NCBI GenBank assembly: GCA_045546695.1 | Contig: JAZQDE010000040.1 | Span: 1-20,865 of the forward strand | Length of the DNA stretch: 20,865 bases | Direction: 5' to 3' | Source: SIG424 sp045546695 | Lineage (GTDB): Bacteria > Bacillota > Clostridia > UBA1212 > UBA1255 | Shown: positions 1 through 6,751 of the stretch, piece after piece | Layout of the letters: every line of letters starts with the position of its first letter | How positions within the stretch are numbered: position 1 is the first letter of the stretch | Made by a program: the position numbers and the translations under genes | Notes under the pieces: generated by a model | The model's database searches: none | Told to the model about the DNA's origin: nothing | What the model saw: the letters and a program-made list of their open reading frames with translations, nothing else

Positions 1-263
1 CGTAACCCTATTGCGTAAACCGAGCAGGTAGACGAGGAAAGAGTATTGACTTATCCCGTGAGATCTTGTTCCAAAAGGCAAAGCCTTAACCTGTGCAGTG
101 ATGTACAATTGAGAAGCAAGAAGTCAGCAGAGGTCGTAGTACCAAGAAAAAAAACTTGGGAAGGACTGAACAATTCAAAGTGTCGAATTGTAATGTATGT
201 TCCGAATACTTGCCCGACGGTGTGTGGAAACCGAAGCGTATTTGAGGGGAAGCACAAATAACA
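1..263 (+). mobile_element. Group II intron relic (end of domain I to start of the intron-encoded protein)
   Basis: The stretch reads like the region just upstream of and into the maturase start of bacterial chloroplast-like/class B group II introns. The typical segment GTGCAGTGATGTACAATTG is followed by codons for LRSKKSAEVVVPRKK (about 104-150), a start often seen in such intron-encoded proteins. The reading frame then wanders and stops at 259-261. No reverse transcriptase, maturase domain, domain V or domain VI follows. By 270 the sequence is already YD-repeat coding DNA. The intron is therefore a dead fragment whose left part lies outside the window. The assignment rests on memory of intron sequences, not a covariance search, so the class is uncertain. 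Confidence 0.5.
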
Positions 264-266
264 TAG

Positions 267-1377
267 GGTGAAAAAAATGTATTCGGAAGCGGATATACGA
301 TTACATATAGCTATGATGATGGCGGCAATATGTTAGAAAAGAAGGTGTATTCGTATACTACAGCAACCAATCTGGCGAATCTGACACCGATAGATACGAT
401 AACGTACTTCAATCAGAGTACTGCGCGATGGATGGCTATGAGATCATCTACTGCTACGACGCAAACGGAAGCTTGATAGGCTTTACGTATGAAACGTCAA
501 CGTCAAGAACTTTTTACCGTTACGTGATGAACTTGCAAGGAGACGTAATAGCACTGCTTGATGAGAATTATGACGTTGTGGTAAAATACACCTATGACAC
601 ATGGGGCAAAGTGCTCAGCGTGACAGATGCAAATGGAACATTGATAACAGATACGAACCATATAGGACACAGGAATCCAATACGCTACAGGGGATATTAT
701 TACGATATCGAGACTGGATTATATTACTTGCAGAGTAGGTATTATGATCCGGAGGCGGGGAGTTTCGTTCAATCTGCTGACGTATCTACTTTAACCCCAT
801 CAAGTATTAATGGAGTAAACTTATATAATTATGCAAACAACAACCTGATTGGTAACACTGGATTAGCAAAAGAAATAAATGGAACAGTGTTAACCAGTTC
901 TCAAACTATTACATTGATACCAAGTCATACTGTAATAATTTCTGATACAGGTACTGTTAGTGATAATTGTTGGAATCTACATTGGGAAAATGAGTGGTTT
1001 GATACTGATTGGCCTGGCATATTAGTGGTTTCAAATTCGACATTCGAACTAATAAATTGGGGGTTAACAGGTTACAAAGGAAGTTTATTCTTTGACAACA
1101 ATGAACAACACTCAATTTACAATGGTTCTTTGAATATTAGCCTTTATGCAGGTGTTAACTTAAAAGAAAAAAATATGGAGCAGAAATAGGTGGAAGCGTA
1201 GGTAGGCTCGGATATGATGGAAAATTTATAGATATACAAGTGGACTTTTTAACGGCTAAATTTTTCTGTATTTATGATAAGGGAAAATTTAAATTCGATT
1301 ATGGGCTTAATTGGTTTGATGTTGGTATGTCTATAGATATTGCGGCCATTATAGAAAGTTGGAAAGGAGATGACTAA
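267..1377 (+). pseudogene. RHS/YD-repeat (WapA-like) polymorphic toxin, C-terminal part, in three frames
   Basis: This is the end of a large cell-surface or secreted YD-repeat protein whose variable tip normally acts as a contact-dependent toxin. Piece 1 (267 to about 420) encodes YTITYSYDDGGN and then loses frame. Piece 2 (428-1173) carries the conserved core end: LQGDVIALLDE, YTYDTWGKVLSVTD, RYRGYYYDIETGLYYLQSRY and YDPEAGSF. A variable tip begins near 860. Piece 3 (1174-1377) continues in the -1 frame after a run of seven A (1167-1173) and ends with FDYGLNWFDVGMSIDI and SWKGDD. Without the shift the protein stops at 1187-1189. The tip is beta-rich and I recognise no nuclease or other toxin motif in it. 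A deletion or shift near 400-428 probably joined two distant repeats, so the locus is likely a silent toxin cassette. The zinc-ribbon gene starts 6 bases after its stop. Confidence 0.75.
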
Positions 1378-1383
1378 AAATAT

Positions 1384-1689
1384 ATGGTTTATTCTTACGT
1401 GTTTGATTTGAAAATATTGTTTAAAAAGTTTTATTGCCCGATTTGCGGTGAAAAATTAAAAGTAGTTAAAGAAGTTACTATGCTTGATCAAGAGCAAAAA
1501 GAACTTTACTATAAAAAACGGTCGTGTCATGGTATGAGTATGCCGATTAAACTGGATGTATGTAAAGTAGAACAAATGTTCAATTGTCCAAATTGTAATT
1601 ATTATAACACGACTCGTAATCAATTGAGTATTCGCAAAAAACAAAAACTTTTAAAAAAGACAATTCTTAATGAAAGTGACTATTTATAA
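1384..1689 (+). CDS. Small two-CxxC zinc-ribbon protein, candidate immunity protein (copy A)
   Basis: A 101-residue cytosolic protein of unknown function. It has two metal-binding knuckles, CPIC near residues 18-21 and CPNC near residues 62-65, so one zinc ribbon is likely. The stem LFKKFYCPIC is shared with the proteins at 3427 (LFKKHYCPNC) and 3696 (WKKHFCPKC), which defines a local family. The gene starts 6 bases after the frameshifted toxin tail ends. Its AAAGGAG site (1363-1369) lies inside that tail, about 14 bases before ATG, so it is co-transcribed and possibly coupled. In polymorphic toxin loci the gene directly behind the toxin tip is usually the immunity gene, which is the basis for the role suggested here; no known immunity family is recognised. 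The 275 bases behind it (1690-1964) show no gene. Confidence 0.65.
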   Translation: MVYSYVFDLKILFKKFYCPICGEKLKVVKEVTMLDQEQKELYYKKRSCHGMSMPIKLDVCKVEQMFNCPNCNYYNTTRNQLSIRKKQKLLKKTILNESDYL

Positions 1690-1964
1690 AAATAAGAATA
1701 AATGTGTAAGTGATAAAGCGAGTGCTACTGCCTTATGATAAATACGAAGTACCCTGTAAGAGTTAACGTCTAACTTATTTGTAAACTGTTTATCAGACAT
1801 AGGCATCTGTCTTTCAAGTACGAGGTCTAAAGCCTCAAGGAAAAAACGATGACACTCTATCTAATACCCGTATTATATAGAATTTGCCTGTATAAATATA
1901 TAAGATAATAAAGGATTATAGGTTACCTTTATCAACCTAAATTTATTATATAAGGAAGATAAAA

Positions 1965-2393
1965 ATGAAAAGGATCGTAGTTATTATTTTAGTGATATGT
2001 ACATTATTATTTTCAGGTTGTGCGGTGTTACAAGAGATGAAAGAGGGAACAAAAGAGGCAATGACCCTATCAAATGAATTTTGTTCTGCTTTATCTGAAG
2101 GTGATATAGATGCTGCCAAAGAATGTCTACACACAGAGTCTACCCCTAATAAATCAGAACTTGCTCAATACATTAGTAGCCTTGAACAAAAATATAACAT
2201 AGATTTCTCCACAGGTATCGTGCTTAAAAAGGCTACTTCCACAGAAAGTGCTTATTATGATAGTAGATATGATGGCAGTGTTTATAGCTTTACATACAAT
2301 GCTGTAATCGGAGGAAAGTCAACATATATGTTTTTTACTATCGTAAAGAACGATAATGGATATGGTATTTATAATTTTGGTATAGAACAGTAA
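1965..2393 (+). CDS. Small lipoprotein of unknown function
   Basis: A 142-residue protein with a classic lipoprotein signal: MKR, a hydrophobic core (IVVIILVICTLLF) and lipobox FSGC with Cys19 as the lipidated residue. The exported part starts with a helical stretch (ALSEGDIDAAKECL), followed by mixed alpha/beta sequence ending YGIYNFGIEQ. This resembles small NTF2-like/DUF4878-type lipoproteins in layout, but no family is firmly recognised. The start has AAGGA (1952-1956) 8 bases upstream. It sits between the zinc-ribbon gene and a two-TM protein in a toxin-immunity style array, so a protective role outside the membrane is possible but is inference. The -1 frame stays open past its stop for another 19 codons (to about 2452) and reads plausibly (AVKKLAALETK), so the C-terminus may have been altered by an indel. 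Confidence 0.7.
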   Translation: MKRIVVIILVICTLLFSGCAVLQEMKEGTKEAMTLSNEFCSALSEGDIDAAKECLHTESTPNKSELAQYISSLEQKYNIDFSTGIVLKKATSTESAYYDSRYDGSVYSFTYNAVIGGKSTYMFFTIVKNDNGYGIYNFGIEQ

Positions 2394-2491
2394 AAAAGGC
2401 ATTAAGCAGTGGTAGTGCAGTGAAAAAACTTGCTGCACTTGAAACCAAGTAAAAGCACAGAGCGTTTTTTATTTAAAAAGAGGAATATCTC

Positions 2492-3285
2492 ATGAAGAAA
2501 TCCGTTGAATGCATTATTAAATACATATTAATACAACTGGCGATACTACTTTTTGCTGTGCCAAGTGTTTATCGCGTTTATCCGCACAATAATTATAGTA
2601 ATGCCCAAAAAGCCACTATCGTTGTGAATAGTGTGAAAAGAGTGTCCCAAAAGCCTCTTCGTATAATTGTTACGTCCGATTCCGGAGAAGAATATAAACT
2701 TCCTCCTCAAATTGATTATGAAGATATAAAAACTGGAGAAAAGATTGATATTTTGTATGTTGAAGGAATCGACTTGTATGATGAGAAATCGATAATTGAA
2801 GTAAAAAAGGCTCAACTGTTTACAAGTCAAAAGCTGAGTTTATTTCAGAACGAAAGGTCACAGCAATCGCACGTTTTTCTTTATTCTTTGTTGTAGAATG
2901 TTTGTTTATATTTATTGCGTTTTTACGTATTCAGCATACTTGCGAAAAGTATTATTATAAAGACAGAAAAATCAACAAACTTCTGATTTTAGATGTTATG
3001 ACAGAGCAAATTTATTTTTTAAAAAAAGAAATAAGTGATATCGATGAAGAATTCAAAGAAGAACTGACTATGGATCTTTTAACGACAAAGTTATCAAAAA
3101 ACAAAACACCTCTTGTAGAACAACAGGGAAAATGTATTGTAATTTTATATGGCGAAGATAGCTATGACATAATATCAAAGCAGCCTATTAAATTTAATTA
3201 TGATGATAGCTTAAAGCTAAAACGACATATGATTGCAGGTAATGAAATAAAGTTTGATCAAATGATTAAATATTATCTATTATAA
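2492..3285 (+). pseudogene. Two-TM membrane protein (DUF3592-like), split by a -1 shift in an A-run
   Basis: Two consecutive frames make one protein. The first encodes TM1 (residues about 9-30) and an extracytoplasmic beta domain (EEYKLPPQIDY, TGEKIDILYV). At GTA AAA AAG (2801-2809) the -1 frame continues as KKGSTVYKSKAEFISERKV, TM2 (FSLFFVVECLFIFIAFL) and a cytoplasmic domain (CIVILYGEDSYDIISK). Joined this way it is 264 residues, exactly the length of the intact paralogue at 5657-6451, which aligns throughout (EDTVYLSKDKYAKDI and DKFILVFYNKGKYDVL). Without the shift the protein ends at 2896, before TM2. The start is supported by AAGAGGAA (2478-2485). The shift site is A_AAA_AAG, the dnaX-type slippery heptamer, so recoding is possible, but no convincing stimulatory hairpin follows. 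A one-base deletion is the simpler reading. The function is unknown; the setting suggests a membrane immunity protein. Confidence 0.7.
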
Positions 3286-3306
3286 ATAGCAATTAGCTTC
3301 ACATAA

Positions 3307-3411
3307 ATTGGTCCGGTATATAAGTGGGGAAAACAATTTGATGCCAGGTATAATATTGGCAGTGGCTGGTTTGGTTGGAGATATGTAGTTCGCATTAAAG
3401 CTCCAACATAA
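3307..3411 (+). pseudogene. Orphan toxin-tail fragment of an RHS/YD protein
   Basis: An open stretch of 34 codons with no start codon reads like the very end of a protein: GPVYKWGKQFDARYNI, then GSGWFGWRYVVRIKAPT and TAA at 3409-3411. It is rich in aromatic and glycine residues and beta-like, in the style of the tip that ends the main RHS protein at 1377. A zinc-ribbon gene follows after 15 bases, just as the main tip is followed by one after 6 bases. This fits the orphan toxin-tip modules known behind RHS/WapA genes, where recombination leaves tips plus their immunity genes. The identity of the tip is unknown. Calling it an RHS tip is inference from position and composition. Confidence 0.5.
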
Positions 3412-3426
3412 AAGGGGGGAGATTAT

Positions 3427-3699
3427 ATGGTTATAGGGACCAAATATATCAATAATGCAATATTTTATACATTGTTCAAAAAACATTATTGCCCTAACTG
3501 CAATAAGAGGTTAAGACTTGTTAAAAAATCCAAAATTGTAAATTCGAACTCTCCGGAAGCTAAAAATTATGATTTTAATTTAGGAGATGGCTTTATGGAG
3601 GGGAATGTTAGGTTTGTTTGGAAGGAATTTCAATGTCCTATGTGCCAAAAAGAATTCACAATTGAAGATATAAGACGCGCGGAGCGTAGCAAGCAATGA
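3427..3699 (+). CDS. Small two-CxxC zinc-ribbon protein, candidate immunity protein (copy B)
   Basis: A 90-residue protein with CPNC (near residues 22-25) and CPMC (near residues 73-76), consistent with one zinc ribbon. Between them lies SKIVNSNSPEAKNYDF, followed by GDGFMEGNVRF. A charged helix (IEDIRRAERSKQ) closes the protein. The start has a strong GGGGGGA site 6 bases upstream. It follows the orphan toxin tail by 15 bases and overlaps the next gene by ATGA (3696-3699), which implies translational coupling. It shares SKIVNSNSPEAK and YDF with copy C at both protein and DNA level, so the pair is a recent tandem duplication. The function is not known; immunity to an RHS tip or a zinc-binding regulatory role are both possible. 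Confidence 0.7.
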   Translation: MVIGTKYINNAIFYTLFKKHYCPNCNKRLRLVKKSKIVNSNSPEAKNYDFNLGDGFMEGNVRFVWKEFQCPMCQKEFTIEDIRRAERSKQ

Positions 3700-3974
3700 A
3701 ACATAAAAGAGCTGCAAAATATTTATATCAAGCTAATCCATTTTTCGTGCATTGGAAAAAGCATTTTTGCCCTAAATGTTGGAAAAAATTAGAATTACGG
3801 TATGTAAGTAAAATTGTAAATTCTAATTCTCCAGAAGCAAAAGATTATGATTTTTCTGTTGGCGATGCTTTTTTTGTTGGCGATGTTGAATCTAGAACAA
3901 GATACTTCCATTGTGCAAATTGACAACTTGACTTTTCATTTAGAGAAATGAAGAAATACGAGAAGAGCAAATAA
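3696..3974 (+). pseudogene. Zinc-ribbon protein (copy C) with TGA at its last cysteine
   Basis: The frame opens with the ATGA overlap and encodes CPKC near residues 26-29, SKIVNSNSPEAKDYDF, GDAFFVGDV and then FHCAN followed by TGA (3921-3923). The same frame continues after the TGA with QLDFSFREMKKYEKSK and a TAA at 3972-3974. Read through, it is 92 residues, close to copy B (90), whose matching motif is CPMC then QKEFTIEDI. The TGA therefore replaces precisely the fourth zinc-ligand cysteine, one base away from TGT or TGC. As written, the product is a 75-residue protein lacking one ligand and the C-terminal helix. A nonsense mutation is the default explanation. A selenocysteine reading is the unusual alternative, since a hairpin of suitable shape follows. 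Other genes in the window end in TGA, so a general recoding of TGA is unlikely. Confidence 0.65.
3933..3954 (+). other. Hairpin just downstream of the in-frame TGA
   Basis: TTTTCATTT (3933-3941) pairs with AAATGAAGA (3946-3954), giving 9 pairs including one G-U, around the loop AGAG. The loop starts 18 bases after the TGA and has G as its second base. These values fall within the published description of bacterial SECIS elements (apical loop 16-37 bases after UGA, a G among the first two loop bases). The stem is AU-rich and weak, so it may be chance. Confidence 0.35.
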
Positions 3975-4066
3975 AAATAAGAGATGTATACTTTTAAGCT
4001 AGGAATGGAGATAGCTATAGAGGTTTTGTCTAAGTAATAGATAAACGTAAGCCGCCATCACTACCA

Positions 4067-4164
4067 TTTCGGCAGATTTATTGAATTTCTTAAAATCTGC
4101 CGAAAAACTATTGACAAACAACTGCTTTTCGGCTTTAATAATAAAGGTAATAAAATCTGCCGAA
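4067..4164 (+). repeat. Cluster of AAATCTGCCGAA sites around the ATPase promoter
   Basis: TTTCGGCAGATTT (4067-4079) and AAATCTGCCGAAA (4093-4105) form a perfect 13-bp inverted repeat with a 13-base gap. A further direct copy, TAAAATCTGCCGAA, recurs at 4151-4164, exactly 60 bases after the one at 4091-4104. A half-site TTTTCGGC lies at 4126-4133 in the promoter spacer. The cluster flanks the TTGACA promoter and the last copy lies just before the GGAGG of the ATPase gene. Binding sites for a regulator, possibly the gene product itself, are likely; no T-run follows, so it is not a terminator. Confidence 0.6.
4111..4139 (+). promoter_or_regulatory. Sigma-A promoter of the AAA_14/DUF4143 gene
   Basis: A perfect TTGACA (4111-4116), a 17-base spacer and TTTAAT (4134-4139, five of six bases of consensus). 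It lies 43 bases before the ATG at 4182 and between copies of the CTGCCGAA site. Confidence 0.6.
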
Positions 4165-4181
4165 GTTATTTGGAGGTATAT

Positions 4182-5411
4182 ATGAGTTATATTTTACGTC
4201 ATATAGAAAATCGCATTCTCGAGTTGTCCAAATCGTACTCTGCGATTTTACTGACGGGACCCCGCCAAGCGGGAAAAACAACAATGCTGCGTTCACTCGC
4301 CGAGAAAGAAAATATAGGACGCGAATACGTTTCGCTCGATGATCTTGCTACTCGCGATATGGCTAAAAATGATCCAGCTCTTTTCTTGCAGATACACAAG
4401 CCGCCCGTCTTAATCGACGAGGTTCAGTATGCTCCCGAACTTTTCACTTATATAAAAATTCATATAGACGAGCATCATAATCCCGGTGACTTTTGGATGA
4501 CTGGCTCTCAAATATTCCGACTTATGCGCGGTGTTCAAGAATCACTCGCAGGACGTGTAGCACTTCTTCATATGTCACCTATGTCGCAACGCGAAATCGT
4601 GGGAGCAGATTGCATTCCTTTTACCACGAATATGAACGTATTGATTGATGAATGCAAGAAAATCAAGCCCGTAGATACGCCCACTTTGTTTGAGCGCATA
4701 TGGAAAGGTTCAATGCCCGGTATCTTTTCGGGACTTTATCCCGATCGTAATATGTATTATTCGTCATATCTTTCTACCTACGTAGAGCGCGATGTGCGCG
4801 ATATTTCCGGCACGGTGGATGCGCTAAAGTTTAATCGATTTATTACCGCCGTGGCTGCAAGAACATCACAACTTTTAAACTATCACGCTCTCGCGGAGGA
4901 TGCGGAAATAGATATGCCGACGGCAAAAGCTTGGGTGGATATTTTGGAAACGTTGGGTATTATATTCCTTCTTCACCCTTACTCAAATAACGTATTAAAA
5001 CGTGCAATTAAGACACCGAAAGTTTATTTTTACGATACGGGACTCGTGTGCTATCTTACTAAATGGTCCTCCCCCGAGGTTGCCGAAAGCGGAGCAATGA
5101 GTGGAGCGCTCCTTGAAAATTTTGCCGTATCTGAGATAATGAAAGGTTATCAGAACGCAGGCAGAGAACCTTATTTGTATTTTTACCGTGATCGTGACGC
5201 CAAAGAAATTGACGTTATTATGGAAGGTGATGGAAAACTTTGTCCGTTAGAAATCAAAAAGACTGCCACACCCGATAAGCGCATTGTTCGCACGTTTAGT
5301 GTGATTGATAAATCCCCTCTGCAACTTGGAACAGGAGCCGTTCTTTGTATGTCGGATCAATTCGGTGCATTCGATAGAGATAATCTTATCGTGCCGATTT
5401 GGGTGATTTAA
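4182..5411 (+). CDS. AAA_14/DUF4143 family ATPase (first copy)
   Basis: A 409-residue cytosolic protein of the AAA_14 plus DUF4143 family, common in gut anaerobes and of unknown cellular role. Walker A is GPRQAGKTT (residues 26-34), Walker B is VLIDEVQ with Asp79-Glu80, and the sensor-like TGSQ is at about 107-110. The C-terminal half holds a PD-(D/E)XK-like pattern, YFYRDRDAKEIDVIM followed by PLEIKK, as in related members, though nuclease activity is unproven. The ATG at 4182 is chosen because GGAGG (4172-4176) lies 5 bases before it; the frame is open slightly further upstream. It has its own promoter and a dense set of CTGCCGAA sites, so it appears to be a self-contained single-gene module, probably autoregulated. 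Only about 27% identity at best is visible with the second copy at 15069, so the two are not a recent duplication. Confidence 0.88.
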   Translation: MSYILRHIENRILELSKSYSAILLTGPRQAGKTTMLRSLAEKENIGREYVSLDDLATRDMAKNDPALFLQIHKPPVLIDEVQYAPELFTYIKIHIDEHHNPGDFWMTGSQIFRLMRGVQESLAGRVALLHMSPMSQREIVGADCIPFTTNMNVLIDECKKIKPVDTPTLFERIWKGSMPGIFSGLYPDRNMYYSSYLSTYVERDVRDISGTVDALKFNRFITAVAARTSQLLNYHALAEDAEIDMPTAKAWVDILETLGIIFLLHPYSNNVLKRAIKTPKVYFYDTGLVCYLTKWSSPEVAESGAMSGALLENFAVSEIMKGYQNAGREPYLYFYRDRDAKEIDVIMEGDGKLCPLEIKKTATPDKRIVRTFSVIDKSPLQLGTGAVLCMSDQFGAFDRDNLIVPIWVI

Positions 5412-5455
5412 GTTATTAACGGTTTCATTGTATCAAAGTGTATGAGGAAAAAAAG

Positions 5456-5655
5456 ATGAGTAAATTTAGAATAGTAGATTTGTTTTCGGGTGCGGGAGGA
5501 TTAATGCTTCTGAAGACGGATTTAACAGATGGCTGGACATTACCGATGAATATATTAATCCTGAGGCAAATAGCAAAATAAATGATGTAATTGTAAAACG
5601 TGCGGCAGATGACAGTGCTGAGTTAATTACGAATCTCGTTTTTCCGGAGGAATAA
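5456..5655 (+). pseudogene. C5 cytosine-methyltransferase start fused to an unrelated protein tail
   Basis: GAGG (5444-5447) and ATG at 5456 begin MSKFRIVDLFSGAGGL. This is the N-terminus and motif I (DLFSGAGG, the S-adenosylmethionine-binding loop) of Dcm-type DNA cytosine-5 methyltransferases. The frame then runs out at 5579-5581. From about 5506 the -1 frame is open and protein-like: ASEDGFNRWLDITDEYINPE, then KRAADDSAELITNLVFPEE, and TAA at 5653-5655. A deletion therefore seems to have removed nearly the whole methyltransferase, including the catalytic PCQ motif, leaving its start joined to the end of another gene or of its own C-terminus. The following gene starts 1 base later using the GGAGG inside this tail. 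It suggests a lost restriction-modification locus. Confidence 0.6.
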
Positions 5656-5656
5656 T

Positions 5657-6451
5657 ATGTTAAGAAAAAAATTCTATAAATCCATATTGATTTCAATTGT
5701 TGTCGCAATAGGTGTTCTGATACTTAGTGCCGGTCTTGCTTGGGCAAACTATCCAAATTATTTTGACAACGGAATCAAAGCTACCATTAAGGTTAAAAAA
5801 ATTTATGAGTATTCAGGAGCTAGAAGTCCAGAACGATATGTTTACAGCGATACAATGAGATTTAGTTATCCGGAAAAAATAAAATTCAAGCAGGGTGATA
5901 CTATAGATATAATTTATCTGTGGGATACTTATCAATATATAATCATTGATGCACGAAGTGAGGACACAGTATACTTATCAAAAGATAAATATGCGAAAGA
6001 CATAATAGGTGAGTGTATATTCATTATATTATTCGGTTTGTTAATTGAGTCTGTCGTTGTCTTAGTTGCAGTAGTGAAAATAAAAGCAAAATGGAGAGAT
6101 TATCGTTATTGCCGCATTAAAGTCGATAAGATTGAAGTTGCCAGATTTATTAGTGATTATGATTACGTAGTTGAAAAGGAGTTTATAAAGCCTACAACTG
6201 AGCTGCAACAAGAATTTGCAGAGAGAGTATCTAAAATTCATTACACATTGAAAAAGATTGATACTGAAGGTGGTCAAGATAAGTTTATTCTTGTTTTTTA
6301 TAATAAGGGGAAATATGATGTTTTGGTAGACAGATACGTTGATTTCAAAATATATGACGATGATTATTCTTTGGTACACTATCGTATATTTACACAGAAA
6401 AAGAAGTTTAGATTACTAATTGAAGAGTTGCTTGGTAAGAGTATGTATTAG
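5657..6451 (+). CDS. Two-TM membrane protein (DUF3592-like), intact paralogue
   Basis: A 264-residue membrane protein. TM1 spans about residues 8-30 (ILISIVVAIGVLILSAGLAW). An extracytoplasmic beta domain of about 85 residues includes KQGDTIDIIYL, the pattern typical of DUF3592-type proteins. TM2 is near residues 120-140 (FIILFGLLIESVVVLVAVV) and a cytoplasmic domain of about 120 residues follows. GGAGG at 5646-5650 fixes the start. It aligns along its whole length with the split protein at 2492-3285 and serves as the template that reveals that frameshift. No enzyme motif is visible. It lies in the same accessory block as the toxin tails, so a membrane immunity or stress role is possible but unproven. 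Ribosomes finishing the relic upstream may reinitiate here. Confidence 0.75.
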   Translation: MLRKKFYKSILISIVVAIGVLILSAGLAWANYPNYFDNGIKATIKVKKIYEYSGARSPERYVYSDTMRFSYPEKIKFKQGDTIDIIYLWDTYQYIIIDARSEDTVYLSKDKYAKDIIGECIFIILFGLLIESVVVLVAVVKIKAKWRDYRYCRIKVDKIEVARFISDYDYVVEKEFIKPTTELQQEFAERVSKIHYTLKKIDTEGGQDKFILVFYNKGKYDVLVDRYVDFKIYDDDYSLVHYRIFTQKKKFRLLIEELLGKSMY

Positions 6452-6574
6452 CGTACAAAATACAATTCATAGGTAGATGAGGAAGAAAGACTGACCTATA
6501 GATTCTATTGCATGAGTAGAATTTCCTGCTAATCCTATGCTTTCGACCAAAAAAACAAAACAAAGGAGTCATTT

Positions 6575-6740
6575 ATGAATCAAAGTATAGCATCGGAAGC
6601 AAGGTATTATCCGTACTACAAGAATGACAAACTGTTGCTTTGGCAAAAAATTCGTGAAAAAGGATACGAACGAAGTTACAAGGTGATGCCACAAAAATTA
6701 CACACAAATATGTACTTGACTCCCAAAACCACGCCCAAAG
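6575..6740 (+). pseudogene. Transposase-like N-terminal stump
   Basis: AAAGGAG and ATG at 6575 start a protein reading YKNDKLLLWQKIREKGYERS and YKVM. The motif resembles the small N-terminal or linker segment of ISL3-type transposases, in which a helix is followed by EKGY and a short basic stretch. The matching sequence fades near 6690-6740, where GC content rises and the convergent lipoprotein gene ends at 6752. The frame stays open to 7255, but only as antisense of that gene, so the real fragment is about 40-50 codons. The family is uncertain. It marks the junction of the AT-rich accessory block with the sugar operon. The 123 bases before it contain AGGTAGATGAGGAA, also present near the window start. 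Confidence 0.35.
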
Positions 6741-6751
6741 CCCGGCCGATA

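Noticed and set aside
1690..1964. Gene or intron remnant between zinc-ribbon copy A and the lipoprotein
   Set aside because: No frame longer than about 20 codons looks protein-like, no domain V-like hairpin is visible, and only short weak stems occur (such as AGACA/TGTCT near 1800).
2414..2439. Hairpin AGTGCAG/CTGCACT with 12-base loop behind the lipoprotein gene, as a terminator
   Set aside because: No T-run follows the stem directly (the T-run is 26 bases away), and the bases also read as codons of a possible frameshifted tail.
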